A DNA stretch of 64,000 bases, taken from the NCBI GenBank assembly GCA_022579005.1, contig MU401588.1, forward strand, positions 1-64,000, in the 5' to 3' direction. Below, one piece after another: positions 1-14,424 of the stretch. Made by a program: the position numbers and the translations under genes. The DNA comes from Poronia punctata (lineage: Eukaryota > Ascomycota > Sordariomycetes > Xylariales > Xylariaceae). Under the pieces are notes generated by a model. The model saw only the letters and a list, made by a program, of their open reading frames with translations, had not been told where the DNA came from and did not search any database. Position 1 is the stretch's first letter. Each line of letters starts with the position of its first letter.

Positions 1-3000
1 ATATATTTAAATAATAAAGTATATTATAATAATATTACTTTAATATATATTTATATATTATTTTAGCTAAATAGCAAAATATACTTATTATACTTTTTTT
101 TATAAACCTTTTACTTTTTATTATTTAATTACTTATAAATAATATAAGTTTTTTTATTTTAATGCTTATAAATAATATATTTACTTTTAATATATTTTTT
201 ATATTTTTTATTAATATTTTTTTTACTTTTATAATTTTTTTTAATTAATTTATATTATTTATATTATATATTATATTTACTTATTTTTATTATAATTATA
301 AATAATAACTTTTATATTATTATATATATATTATATTATTATTAAGTATTAAACTTTTATTTAATAAAAATAATATTTATATTATAGTAGTAAATATATT
401 AAATATAATTAAAAATTTATAAGTTAAAAAAATTGTATAGTATTATATTTTAATATTATTATAACCTATTTTTAAAAAAGTATGCTTAAATTTTTAAAAT
501 TACTAAATTACTACTTTTATATTTTTTAAATCTATATAAGGCTAAGTAAAAGTAATAAGTTTTTATTATTTAAGTTATTATTATTTATAACTTTAAAAGT
601 ATTTTAAAATAAAACATTTTAATTAAATATGCTAAAAAAGTTAAGTTTGCTAAAAGTAGTATATAGTTTAGTAGTATAGTTTTTATTACTATTATTATTG
701 TTGCTTATAGTGTTTATTAGTTTATTAATTTTTTTTATATATTTATTATTATAAATATATATTATAATAATAAAAAAAGCTTAAAATAAAGTTATACTTA
801 AACAAGCTTAGTTAAAATTATAAACAAAATAAGTATAGCTTTATATATGCTTTAAATATATAATATTAGCTTATATTATAAAAACATTTTAAGCAAAAAT
901 AGTAAAACTAAGTTTTATAGTTTTAATTAGTTTTTAAAAGTTTAAAAGTAATAAATGTATTTTTATAAAAAAATTAATATAAAATTAATATATTTTATTT
1001 TACTAAGCATATATACTATTATTAAAATATTTATTAATAATTTTTTTTTAAATATTTAAAGTAAATAATATAAATAACTATACTTAAAAATAGTTAGTAT
1101 TAAAGCTTAAAATATAAAAATAAAACATACTTTAAATAAACTTAATTATATTAAAATTATTTACTTGCTTATATTTATATTTTTTATTTTAGTACTTTAG
1201 TATATATTTATATAACTAAAATAATTTTAATATAGCTTATATGTTTATTTAAAGTATTTTATAGCAACTATATAGCTACTATTATTATTTTTTAAGTATT
1301 TAAAATATTTATTTTATTTATTAAATTTGTTTATATAAGTAATTTTTAAAGTTATACTTAGTAGCTATAGCAATATTATTAGTTAAAATAGCTACTTATT
1401 TTTATAAAAAGCTTTATTAAAATATTTTTTAAGCTTTTTTAAACTAGCGTTAATATTTTTAAATAGTAGTTTAAAATTATTTATATTAACTATAAATAAG
1501 TTGTTATTAAACTATTTTTTTATAATTTGCTTATTATAAATAATAAAATATTTTATAATATAAAAAAACTTTATAAAATAATAGCTAATTTTATTATTAT
1601 AAAATAAACTAAATATATTTATTAAGTAAAAAAATAGTGCTATAATATAATATATATAGTATATATATTGCTATACTTTTTTTAAAAACTAAAAAGTTTT
1701 TTTATAATTTATTTTATTTATAAATATTTAAAAAGCAAGCTAAAGCACTTTTGCTTTAAAAAGTATAAAAATATTTATACTTTATTTTATTTTTATAGCT
1801 ATTACTAGTGCTAAAAAATAAGTAAAAATTAATATGCTTTTATTAATAAGCTATTATTAAATACTAAAAAATAACTTTTTATACTTAGTATTTTTAAATA
1901 TATATATTAATAAGTTATAAACTTAATAAAATTAGTATATAATTAGTATATAATAAGCAAGCTATTAAATTATATATATTATTATAAGCATATAAAATAC
2001 TTTATTTTTGTTTATATTAAAAATTTAATTTTTTATTTTTAGCTTTATATTAATAGTATTAAAAAAATTGCTAAAAATAAGCTATACTATATATAAAAAA
2101 TATAATAAATAACTTATTTTATTTTTTATAAGTAAACTGTTTTTTTTAAAGCAGTTTAAATTACTTAAGCTATAAAACTATTATTATTATTAGCTATAAA
2201 TATTTTTATAGCTATATATAAGCAATTTAACTTTAAAGCTTTATAAATAAGCATAATGCTTATTTAATCTATTTTATTTTTATAGTTTTATATATTAAAT
2301 AATATATACTATAATATTTAGTTTTTATTAATAAAATAAATATAAACTTTTTAATAGCTAGCTAAAAAGCTAAAAGTAGTTTATATATTAGCTATAATAA
2401 AAATATAAAAATTTAAAACTTATTTAAAAAGCTAATATATAAAAACTTTTTTTATATATTTAATAAAATTCTTTATAAGCATAAAAAAGCTAAAAATAAA
2501 AATAATAAAATTTTAAGCTTAATAAAAGCTTATAAACTATTAATTTATAATAAAATTAAAAAATAAATTTAAAGCTAACTATATATATATTAATAAAATA
2601 TTTATTTTAATAAAAGTAGTATAGCTTTATATTAGTAATTAGTATATAATTAATATAATTTTATATATTATTAATAAATAAAATATTTTATTAGTATTTA
2701 CATTTTTATAAATTTTTTTACTTTTTATTTTTAGCGTTTAATATATAAAGTACTTTTAAAGTGCTTTATTATTAAATTTATTTTTATTAACTAAAAAAAA
2801 TATATATATATATAATTATTAAGTTGCATTGCTTATAAAAAAGCTTAAATATATTAATATTATATTTTGCTGCTTAATAAAAACAATTTTAAAATAAATT
2901 TTTTTATTTATATAAAAGATTTTATATTATTTTTATTTTTTGCTTTAATTTTTTTTTTATAATATATAGCATAAAAAGTAGTAGTTAAAAACTACTTTTA

Positions 3001-3269
3001 AAATAATACTACTTTTATAAAGTTGTAAATATAATATAACTTTATTATTTTTAGCTTGCTTATATATAATAATTATAAAGCTTTTAAATTAGTAAATAAA
3101 AAATTTAAATTATATAAATTTAAAAAAGTATTAAATAGTAAAGTAGTAGTTTATTATTAAGTAAAAGTTAAATATAAAGCTAAAAGTATAATAAAAAAAG
3201 CAAAAGTATAAAAAAAAAAAAATTTAGCTATTAAAGTTAATATTATTTAAAAAGTTATTATTATTATTT
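1..3269. repeat. AT-rich, RIP-like block left of the Gypsy element
   Basis: This stretch is almost entirely A and T, with very few CG dinucleotides and stop codons in all frames. I cannot make out any coding frame or element end in it. It looks like repeat DNA in which C:G pairs have been converted to T:A, as RIP does in ascomycetes. It ends sharply at the TG of a recognisable LTR. It may hold older transposons that are mutated beyond recognition. Confidence 0.8.
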
Positions 3270-3492
3270 TGTAACGGGGCACCTAGCTAAGGAAGCTATT
3301 TGCGTATAGACCACCTATTGGCCGAAGCTATGCTAACTAATAGCCGAGGCTTTGCTGGTTATACTTTTTTTAATTCTTTTAGCTAGTTTAGTTACTTACC
3401 TAGCTAACTAGATAGAAGTTATTTAATATACTTAGTTTTTAGAATTGCTAGTAATATTACTTTGTAACTACTTTATTGCTTAAACCTTTATA
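3270..3492 (+). repeat. Left (5') LTR of the Gypsy element
   Basis: A 223-bp direct repeat that starts TGTAACGGGGCACC and ends CCTTTATA. It aligns base for base in length with 10422-10644. Differences are almost all transitions; for example the right copy begins TATAACAGGGCACT. The LTR is much less AT-rich than the interior, which makes it the easiest probe for other copies of this family. Confidence 0.95.
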
Positions 3493-4741
3493 CTTTTTTG
3501 TTTTTATATTTTTAAGTTATAATGTAATATTTAGTAAAAAGATTTAAACTAGAAACTAAGCATAGTTTATAACTACTAAGTAAATAACTAGCAACAATAT
3601 AAACAAGCTTAATAAACTTAATACTAAAGATAAGCAACGAGAACTAAAAAAACTAGCTAATAGTTAAGCTAAATTTGTAAATAACTAAAAATAAAAAAGT
3701 AATAATAAACATAATAAAAAAGGCAAAGAACTTAATAGCAAACTAAAAAACTTAAAATAAAATGTACTACTTGTTAAAATAAATAATTAGCTAATAGCTG
3801 GCAACTTTTAAAAAGGTTAAGAGGGTAAAAGCTATTTTTTTTACTTTAGGCTGCTGTTACGCAGCAGCTTATTTAATAAAAGCTTTTATTATAATAGTTT
3901 TTATAAAAGTTTAAAAGGCTAAAAAGATAATTTTTTAAACTAGATTATTAATATAATAAATTAAAACTTATAATTGCTTTAGCTACTTGCTAAGTAAAAA
4001 GAGCTATAATGTAAAAACAATGCTAAAGCTTTTATATATAACTATAAGCAGTTAAAGTAAAATACTATTGCTATAAAGATTAAAAACTAGATTATAGCTA
4101 TAAAAAAAAGTAATTAGTAAAAGCCTAGCTATAAGGATTTAATATAAATTATATAAGCTTTAATATAAGCTAAGTTTAATATTTAAATAAATTAGCGTTT
4201 TTATTAGAATATATTAGATTATAATAACTTAAAAAATAAAGCTACTTTTAACAACTTTTAAAAGTTTATTTAGCAAGAAGATGTTAACTTAAAGCTGTTT
4301 AAGCAAACTTTTTAAAAGCAGTTATATAAGCTTTAGTAATAAAAAAATAAAAACTTAAAAGATTTTTTTTTTTGTTAGCAAGTATTAGTATAAAAGCTTA
4401 AAAGTGCTATATTGTTAAAAGATAATAGCTAACTAGCTTTTAACTATTAGTATAAACTTTAAAAAGAATTAAAAAAGGTTTTAGTAAGGTAGCGTATATT
4501 GTTTAATAACGTAGTTATAGTGTGTTAAAAGGCTAAAAGATAATAGAGCACTTAGCACTATGCTAGTAAAAAGTATAAGCTGCTATAAAAGCAAAAATAT
4601 GCTAAACGCTTACTAAAGTAAAAAAAGTTAGTAAATAACTTAAAAGCGCTTAAGTAGTTTAAAAAAAAAACTAATAACTTATTAAAATAATAAATAAATT
4701 AAAACTAAAGCAAATTAGCACGTACTAGTAATAGCTTTATA

Positions 4742-7700
4742 AAGTGCTACTATTATAGTAAAAAAAGCTATATAGCTAAGTATTGCTTAAAAAATAAGCA
4801 GTTAGCGTTAAATTGCTAATTAAGCAAAGTTAAGCAAAAACTATTAAAATAGCTTAAAAGTAAAGTATAAAACGTTTAAGCAGCTTAGTTAAACTTTAAA
4901 AATAAAAAGTTAAAAGCTAAGCTAAAGTAAGTTAATATATTTAATTTATTTTAATAAAGTTTTATAAGGCGTTTAGTATTATAAAGCTATTTTAAGCAAC
5001 AGCTATAGTTCTTTTAAGTAGCAAGCAAAAGCTAAAAAAAGTTGTTATAAATATAAATATAAAAGCTTAAGTTAATATTATATATAAAAACTTTAAAAGA
5101 AAATACTTATAAAAAGCAAATATTTTATTACTTTTATTAATAAAACTAAATAAAAAGCTAATAAGGTACTAGGCAGCTTATATAGCTAGTTTTTAAATAG
5201 TTAACGCTTAAAGGATTAAGTAGACTTTTAAATAGGTGTTTTATGCAATATATAAAAAATAAAAAGTATTAAAGCTTTTAATATTATAGCTAAGGATAAG
5301 TTAGTTAAGTATACTGTTAAATATAGCTTTTACTTAATAGTTTTATAGCAAATATTAAAAAATAAATTTTAAAAAGTTTGCTAAAAACGTAATTAGCAGT
5401 TAGGCAGCGTATATTGCTAACTTAATAAATATAAGTATTAGCTTTAAAAAAAAGTTACTATTTTTTAAAATTAATAATAAGCTTAATATTAAAAATAAAA
5501 TTAATTTACTTAAATGTTTTAAAGCGTTTTAGCATATATACTTTAAGCTGTTAGCAAAGAAGTTATTAGTGCTAAAAAAAGCATAATATGTAATAAACCT
5601 AGTAAAAAAGGCATAAGTACTATTTAGCCTAATTTATTTTACTATAAAGGCTTAATAGCAAGTATTTAAAAAGTACTTTAAAAAGAACTTTTAAATAAGC
5701 TGTATATAGCACTTAAAAGCAAACGTAAAAGCTTTAATTTTATTTATATTAAAAAAAAATAAGACTATAAAGCTTTACGTTAATTATAAGGGCTTAAATA
5801 AAGTAATTATAAAAAATAAGTATTTTTTACTTTTTATATTAAAAGTAATAAATAAGCTAGGGTTAGCAAAGGTCTTTTTAAAGCTAGATCTTAAAAATGC
5901 TTATTATTATATTTAAATTAAACGTAGCAATAAGTAAAAAACCGCTTTTTAAACAAAATATAAGCATTTTAAGTATATAGTTATACTTTTTAAACTAACT
6001 AATACTTTTATAACTTTTTAGGCTTATATATATAAAGTATTAGCTAAGCTAGTAAATTATATTTATGTAGTTTATTTAAATAATATTATAGTTTTTTTAA
6101 AAAATAAAAAAGAATATAAAAAGCACTTTTAGTTAGTTTATAAGCAGTTAGCAAAATATTAACTATTTATAAAGCTATTAAAGTATAAGTTTTTTAAAAC
6201 TAAAATAAAGTTTTTAAAGTTTATTATTATAACTAAAAAAATAAAAATAAATTTTTAAAAGGTTGCTGTTATTTAAAAGTAAAAAGCATTAACTTTAGTA
6301 TATAATATATAAATATTTTTAAAGTTTGTAAACTTTTATAAAAAGTTTATAGCTAAGTATGTAAACGTTATAGCGCTAATTATAGCGATTTTAAAAGGTT
6401 ATACCTTGCTAGGTTATGTTTTTAAGTAGACTTTAAAGGCAGACTAAGTATTTAAAAATATAAAAAAAGCTTTTATGTTAGTAACTACTTTTTGCTACTA
6501 AAACGGCTATTTAAATACTAAAGTAAAAATAAATGCGTTAATAAAAGCAATATTAAAAATATTATTATAACTTTATAAAAAAACGTAAAAACTAGTTGCT
6601 TACTAGTTATAAAAGCTTATAAACGTAAAAACTAAATAAGCAATAAGCTAGCAAAAGCTTTTAGCAATTATAAAAAGCTATAAGCACTAGCAGCAGTACT
6701 TTAAAAAAATAGACAAGACTTTTATAATATAAACAAATTATATAGCTTTAAAAGGCGTAGTTAACTTATTAGCGCAAGACTTTTAAAAAAAGCTTGCTTG
6801 CTAAGTATATAAGCTAGCATAGTTTAATTTTAATATAAAATACTAATTAAGCATATTAAACCTAGTAAATAAACTATTAAAAAAGCTAAATTATATAGCT
6901 AAAAAAATCTAGTATAAAAACGTAATATTAATGTTAAAAAAAAAGCTTTAACTAGTTAGCAAGCTGTTATAGTAAGTGTAGTAGTTATTAGCGGAGATCT
7001 TATTTAAAAAAAAAAAAAGAGGTAAAGTATTAGCTTATGCTATTAAAGCAGCCTAGAAAGCTTTATTAAACTTATATTTGTTAGCTTATTTAATAATAAA
7101 AGCATAGATTGTAAACTTGTAAGCTTATAAAACGCTAGACCTTTGCTATATAATTATAAACAATTCTTAAAAGCAAAAAGGTAAAAAGTACTAATATATA
7201 TGCTTAACTTATATATTATATACTATATAAATAGTAGTAGTAACCTATTTAGCAAAAGCTATTGCTAAGAGCATAAAAACTGCTTTTTAAAAAAAGAGAG
7301 CTAAAGCTATTGTTTATAACTAATATGTTTTATATGCTAAAGCTAAAAAATTAGCTTAAAGCAAAACGGCTTTTAAACTAGCAGCTTTAATATAGTTTTA
7401 TAAAATAGTTTGTAAACTATAAGCTAAAAACTTTACTTTTGTAAAGCTAGCAAAAATTGTATGCTATAAGGCTAAAATACGTAAAAAGTATTATATTAAT
7501 AGTATAAGTATGTTGTATTTTAAGAGATAGCTAGTAATTTTAGCTTAAAAAGCTTTAGTAAAGTAACTAATATATTAGTACTATAATAACTTAAAAGCTA
7601 GGTATATAAAAAAAAACAAAATAGCTAAGTTATTATAGTATAAGTTTTACTAAGAGGGCTTAAAGCAAGATGTTTAAAAATATATTACTAGCTATGCGCA

Positions 7701-8850
7701 ATATAAAAAAGCTTAAAAGCTAAGGTATAAGCTTTATAAAAAGCTTTAGTTGTTACTTTTACTAAAATAGCTTTTTTAAAAGATTAGCTTAGATTTTATT
7801 ATAAAATTACTTTTATATATAAAGGTAAATAGCAACATTTATAATATAATTTTAGTTATTATAAACTAGTTTATAAAAATAGCATTGTTTATTTTTATAT
7901 AAAAAACGCTTAATACTGCTAAGCTTATAGCAATTATATATTATAAAGTAAACTGCTAGTATAGGTTTTTAAAAAAGATTATAAGTAATAAAAATAAACT
8001 TATTATAAGCAAATTTTAAAAGGAGTTTTGCAAGGTATAAAAAGTACGTTAGTAGCTATTTACTATATAGCACTTTTAAACTAATAGCTAAATAAAATAA
8101 GTATACTAAACTTTAAAAAAGTACTTTTATATTTTTTATAGTAGTAAGCTAAATAGCTAGGTTAAGATATTAGCAAATGCTAAGTTTGCATATAATAATA
8201 GCTAATATGCTACTATAAGCTATTTGCTATTTAAAGCATTATATAAATACTATTTAAAAAGTATTAAGTATATGTTAAAGCGGCTTTAATTTAATGTTTA
8301 GAAGGTAAAAAAAAAGCTATAGTAAACGGAGGCTGTATGCTATATAGTTTGCAAGCACTAAAAATAAGTAATAAAGTTAATATAAAAGTATTATAATAAG
8401 TACTATATGTTAAAAAAGTTTTAAGCAGGTAACGTAGTAGGGCTATTAATAGCATACTTTAAGTTTAAGTATAGGAAAAAACTAGCTTTTACGTATATTT
8501 AAGTTAAAGTTATTAAAAAGGTAAAAACTTAAGCGTACTAGATTTAGTTATTAAAAATTTATTTTTAAGTTTATAATATATTTTTTATATTATTACTTAA
8601 GCTATAAATAAACTGGCTAAAAGATGCTAACAAAACAGCGCTATTTAAGTTAAAAAATAAGCAAAAGAAATAAGTAGTAAAAAATATTGTTTAGCATTAA
8701 AAAAACTAAAGTAAATAAAAATACTTAGTAAAATAAAAAGGCTAGCTAGTAGAATATAATACTTAAAAGCTAGCTAAATACTTAGTAAATATAAGCTGTT
8801 TGTTAAACTAATATAAAAAAAAAGTTAAAAAAGTTTATGCTAAGTAAAAT
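4742..8850 (+). pseudogene. Decayed gag-pol of the Gypsy element
   Basis: Conceptual plus-strand reading, ignoring stops. At 4745-4786 there is a C-X2-Y-X4-Y-X4-C array whose spacing fits a CCHC zinc knuckle with Cys and His each changed to Tyr by one transition. From about 5770 the reverse transcriptase motifs follow (NYKGLNK-like, then LKLDLKNAY-like), and the active-site box at 6074-6085 reads YLNN where the family has YxDD. An RNase H-like part follows near 6480-6730. The integrase lies from about 7670, with a YITSYAQYKK-like zinc-region end and an ISLDFI-like core start. A segment near 8705-8830 resembles a chromodomain. No single frame is open. Confidence 0.88.
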
Positions 8851-10407
8851 AACAAGTAAAGTAGTTATAATTAGCATAATAAATACTAAATTATAAAGTA
8901 TATACTTAGTTAATAAAAAGATAGTAAGCTGTTACTAAGTAAGCTAAAACTAGGCTATAATATTGTAAAAAATAAAAACTTATACTTTAATAAACTTATT
9001 ATAACTTAGAACGTACTTTAAACTATTAATATAAAAAGTATTATTATTAAATAAAGGGTTAGTAGGTAAAAGCTAAAGGGTAGCTAAAAAGGCAAATAAT
9101 ATACTATGCTATTAAAATAGCTATAGCTAGAAATAGGCAATATAGTTTAGTAAGTATTGTAAATAAGGCTAATAGTAGTAGTAAGGACTATATTGTAAGC
9201 AAAAATCTTTTAATAGGCTTTGCTAATATTAAAAAACGCTTTAATGCTTTTATTTTTATAAGCTTTTTTAAAGTTTAGCTTTTTATTAGCGGCTTTTAAA
9301 ATAAGTATGCGTAATTAGCGCAAATAAGCATTTAAATTGCTTAAAAGGCTATTTTAGTACTTTAAAAAGGAGATAAAAAACTAGGCTTTATATATAATGT
9401 TGTTAAAGTTGTTAAGTAAAAGCTTTTTTTTGCTAATATAAGACTGCTAAACATTAGCAAATATATTAGCAAATAAGCAGCAAAAGTATAAACTATAAAA
9501 AAAGTAACTATAATAGTTAATAAATAATAAATAGCAACTAATTTTTAATAAATAGTAATATAGCGTTGCTTTTTTTTTTTAACTAGTGTAACTAGCTCCT
9601 TTTTAAAAACAACTATATGCTAAAAGGCTAAGCTTGCTTTAAATAAGTAAAATATGCATTAACTTATAGCAATAAAAGTATTGTTTAATAAGGTAGCGTT
9701 TATACCTGCGTTTTTATTTTTATTTTTATTTTTAGCCTTAGTAATAGTAGCTTAATAGTTTTGCTAGGCGTTTTTTATTTTAGCGCAAAAATAGGTAGCA
9801 TACTATATAATTTATTAAGCTATACTAACTAAAGCAAGAGGTATTTAAAAAGAAAATAAATATTTAAGCAAACTAATAGGCAAAAAAGCAGTAAACGTAT
9901 AGCATAACAACTTTAGTAGTTTTTTTTATAAAAGGCGTAATTAACGTTGCTAAAGCAGCAAAAATAGCAAATATAAAAATTTAGATATATGCTAAAAACG
10001 TAGTGCTAGCAAGGCTTTTTATTAAGCATTGTTGTAATTTTTAGCTTGTTGCTGTTTAGTTAAGCAAGATTATAGTTAAGGTTAAAAATTTAACAGTTTA
10101 AAAACAATTAACTTATATTAGCATTAAAAGTATATTAGTATATAAACTTAAAATAAAAAAGCTTTAAAGGCAGCATAACAGCGGTTGCTTAGCAAAAAGC
10201 TTAATAAAATAATAATGCTAAAAAAAAAAGTAAATACTAGAATAAGGTTATAAATAAAAAAAAATATATAAGGCTAGGTATAAGCTAATAAGTTAATAAA
10301 AGGACAGCTTATAAGAGCTAATAAATTGATTTAATTAAAGGAATTAAAAATGGGCCTAATTAGTAAATATACTTATAAATGCTAAAATTGCTAAAGACTA
10401 GCAACTT

Positions 10408-10421
10408 AGAGGGGGGGGCAG
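10408..10421 (+). other. Polypurine tract of the Gypsy element
   Basis: An AGAGGGGGGGGCAG run directly abuts the right LTR. It is the only long G run in this AT block. Its place just upstream of the 3' LTR fixes the element on the plus strand and fits the primer site for plus-strand DNA synthesis. Both G and C tolerate poorly here, so its survival is notable. Confidence 0.85.
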
Positions 10422-10644
10422 TATAACAGGGCACTTAGCTAAGAAAGCTATCTGCGCATAGACCACTTATTAGCTGAAGCTATGCTAACTAATAGCTAAG
10501 GCTTTGCCGGTTACACCTTTTTTAATCCTTTTAGCTAGTCTGGTTACTTACTTAGCTAACTAGATAGAAGTTATTTAATATACTTAGTTTTTAAAATCGC
10601 TAGCAACATTACTTTGCAACTACCCTATTGCTTAAACCCTTATA
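10422..10644 (+). repeat. Right (3') LTR of the Gypsy element
   Basis: A 223-bp copy of 3270-3492, followed directly by the second TATTT of the target duplication at 10645-10649. The two LTRs differ mainly by C/T and G/A changes, so they cannot be used directly as an insertion clock. Confidence 0.95.
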
Positions 10645-10649
10645 TATTT

Positions 10650-13600
10650 TTTATAAACTTAAGCAATTTAGCTTAAGTAAATAAAATATTAAGATTTTTA
10701 TTTATATTAATAAGCTTATTTATAATATAATAAAAATAAATTTAAAAGTAAAAAGTTTAAATAGTAACTATTTTATAATATATATTAATTTTTATTTTAA
10801 TTTAAGCAATAGTATTAATACGCTATATTATTATAGCTAGTTAACTAATTAAACTTTATTAAAGTAGCTATATATTTAATAATTTATTTAATTTTGTTTT
10901 TTTTTTTATTACTTAAATAAAATACTTATTATTAAATTTTTTTTTATAATGCTTTTAGCATTAAAATTATTACCTTTTGCTAGCAATATAAATAAAAAAA
11001 AATATAATTTTAATATTATTTAATAACTAAATAATATTTTTTATAAAGTATAAAAAACGCTAGCTATTAGTTTTTTTAAATTTTTAATAAGTTATAATAT
11101 TATGCTTTTTTTTTTTTTTTACTATTTTTACTTTTTTTAAATTTTTAAATTTTTTTTAGTAATAAGCTTATAATAAAAAAAAAGCTATAAAAACTAATTT
11201 TTATATACTATAACGCTATATATACTAGCTTTAACTATAAAAAACTACTATATTTTAATTATTAAGCAAAATTATTACTAAAATGTTAAAAAAGCGCGTA
11301 TAAAGACTAAAAAGTAAGCAAACTTGCAAATTAGTATAAAATTAGTATGTTTACTAATTAAAAAAAAAGCTATTGCTTTTTATAATATTTATTAACTATA
11401 AAAATTAGTTAACTTATTAATTTTATAAAAGCTATTTAGTTATATAGTACGCAAAATTATATTAAATATTAACTTATTTTTATAAATTTAGTTTAAAATA
11501 TTATATGCTTTTTAAAAAGCTATAAAAGCGTATTTAATAAAGGTTTTTATATATATATATTATAATAGCTATATTATAAATATTTGCTAATATTATATAA
11601 GTTTAAACCTATATGCTATTTATACTAAGTAAATTACTATAAATATTAAAAACTTTAAACTTTTAAAGTTTTTTAAATAAAAAGCTAATATTTTAATATT
11701 AACTTAAAAATAATTTATAATTATAATTTTATTAATATATTATATATTATTTTATACTTAAAAAATTAATATAAGTATAATAATATTTAAATTTAATTAT
11801 TATAAATAAAATATTATTATATAATTAATATATTTTTATAATTAACTTATATAATATTATTATATTATAATTAATATATTTTATTAGTATAAAATTATAT
11901 TAAATAAAGCTTTATAATAAATATTATTACTTTTATTTTTATTTAATATATTAAGTTTTTTATAATTTTTAGCTTATTTAAAAGTTTATTTATTTTATAT
12001 ATTTTTAATTATTTTATATTATAAAATTTTATTACTTATATTTTATATTATAATTATTAATTTATTTAATTATTAAAATAGTATTTAAGCTTTATTATAA
12101 AAGTATAATTAAAATATACTAATTTAATTAAAAAAACTTACTATTTTAGTTATATAAAGAAAATTTTTTATTATTATACTAATTGCTAGCTTTTTTACTT
12201 ATATTAACAAATTTGCTTTTAAAATTTAAAGTTTATTATTTTTGCTTACGCTTTTTATTTTTAAAATAACTAAAGCTTATTTTTTTATTTTTTTTACTAA
12301 GGTTGCTTAACTAATTACTAATAATAATATAAACTAGTTTAATATAAGTATATTAATATATTTTTATATTATTATTATACTAAGTAAGTTTTTTTTTTAT
12401 TTATACTTATTTTATATTAATTATTAGTAGCTATAGTAAATAAGTAGCTAGTTAAATTAAACAATACTAGCTTATAATTAAAGCGTTATAAAACTAAAAA
12501 TATATTTTTTTAAAACTTTTATATTATTAAAGCTTAAAACTATATAGCTACTATATTATAAAGTTAAAAAAAGTATAAAAATGCTAAATAAAAGCTATAT
12601 TAGCAAATTAAGCAAAAGCAAAATAATTAAAAAAAAAATATAGCTATTTTTATTAAAAACTAGCAAGCTATATTAAATATAATTATTTAAAAAGTATATA
12701 TATTATAATAAGTTTTATTATTATTTATATTATATTATTATTTTAACTTTATAACTATAAAAAAAACGTTTACTTAAAACAAATTGCTAAGCAGCATAAT
12801 ATTAAATATTAATTTTAACGTTTTTATAGTTTGCTTTAGTTTATATTATTTTATTATAGTTTTAACTATATTATTATTAATAGTAAGCTTATTATTAAAG
12901 TATATGTTTTTAATAGTAGCCTATTTTAAATTTAACTTAGTAATATAATTAAAAAAAGCTATTTTAATAACTATAAAAGCAATATATACTATATATAAAA
13001 TATATTTAAAAATATTAAATAATTTAGTTTTTTTAAGTACTTAAAAAACTTTATTTAATAAATAGTTAGTTTATATGCTAGCAAACAAAATATAAGCTGC
13101 TTTTAAATAATTAATATATATAATAAAATACTATATAAATAAGTTTAAAAAAAAGTTATTATAATATATTTTATTATTTTTTATATATTTTTTATTTACT
13201 AATATTATATAGCAATTATTAATTAACTTTTTAAAGCTAGTTAATATTTAATATTATATAAAATAAGTATATACTATTAATAATATATTATTAAAGCTAG
13301 TTTAATATAGTTGCTAGCTACTTTATTTTTAAAAAATTTTTATTTAATATTTAGCAAAGTATTATATAAGTATTTATAATTAAATAAGCTTAATTAGTAT
13401 AAAATTAATATATTTTTAACTTTTATAAATAATTTGCTACTTTATATATAAAATATAAAAATATTTTTATATTAATAATATTAATTTTTTTTTTAGCAAA
13501 ATAAAAAAGTAGCGTAATAATTTAAGCTAACTATTAAATATAGTTAAAAAAGTTATATTAACTTATACTTATTTATTATTTATTAAAAATAACTAAATTA

Positions 13601-14424
13601 TTATTATATAAATAAGCATTAATACGTTTTTATTTACTATATTTATAAGTAAAAAAAAATATTAGTTTATATTAATATATTTTGCTAATATTATACTATT
13701 TAATATAAAGTTTTAAAAATATAAATTTTTAAAAGCTACTATAAAGATTAAAGCAATTTATAAATATTAATTATAAGTTATATTGCTTTTTTATACTTAT
13801 TTTATACTAATTTATATTTATAAGCAAAAAACCTTTTATTACTTAAAAAACTTATGTTTTTTTTTAAATAAAGCTATATAATTAGTATACTAGCTACTTT
13901 ATAAATATTATATAATATATTTAGCTAAAGCTTTTTTATATTAAACTAAAAAAAATATAAAAAACCTACTTTTATATAGCATTATATGCTATAGCTTAAG
14001 CAATAACTTATAAGTTTTATTATTTACTTATTTATTTTAAAATAAGCTATATATTTTTATTATATTGCTTTGCTTTTTTAATAAACTTTATAAATTATTT
14101 TAAAAAGCTTAAAATATTTATACTATATTATAATAGTATACTATATATATACTTATAATATTATAAGTAGCTTTACTTACTAAGTATAAAAATAAATTAC
14201 TTTTAAAAAGTTTAAAAATAATAGTTTTATAATTTATAAAAATAAATATAATTAAAATATAAATAGTAAAATTATAATTTAATATAATTTATTTTATATT
14301 TATTTATAATATTTATTTATTATTTTAAATATATACTAATTTTATACTAATTACTTTTTATTTAAAATACTTATTTTTATTTTATATTTAATATTTTATT
14401 TAAATACAAAATTATATTATTATA
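10650..14424. repeat. AT-rich, RIP-like block right of the Gypsy element
   Basis: Extremely AT-rich and stop-filled in every frame, like the segment left of the element. I recognise no LTR pair, domain or RNA gene. It probably holds further mutated repeats. Confidence 0.75.

Larger units (their letters stand above)
3270..10644 (+). mobile_element. RIP-degraded Gypsy-type LTR retrotransposon (chromovirus-like)
   Basis: A 7,375-bp element bounded by two similar 223-bp LTRs (3270-3492 and 10422-10644) and a perfect 5-bp target duplication, TATTT, at 3265-3269 and 10645-10649. Between the LTRs the plus strand keeps, in order, a gag CCHC zinc knuckle, a reverse transcriptase, an RNase H region, an integrase and a chromodomain-like segment, which is the Gypsy/chromovirus order. 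A G-rich polypurine tract precedes the right LTR. Every frame is broken by TAA/TAG/TGA, and key residues have changed in the C-to-T or G-to-A direction, so it cannot act autonomously. The last 1.5 kb before the right LTR has no domain I recognise. Confidence 0.95.

Noticed and set aside
10650..14424. A further LTR element or DNA transposon in the AT block
   Set aside because: I could not find matching ends or any conserved domain; mutation has erased too much.
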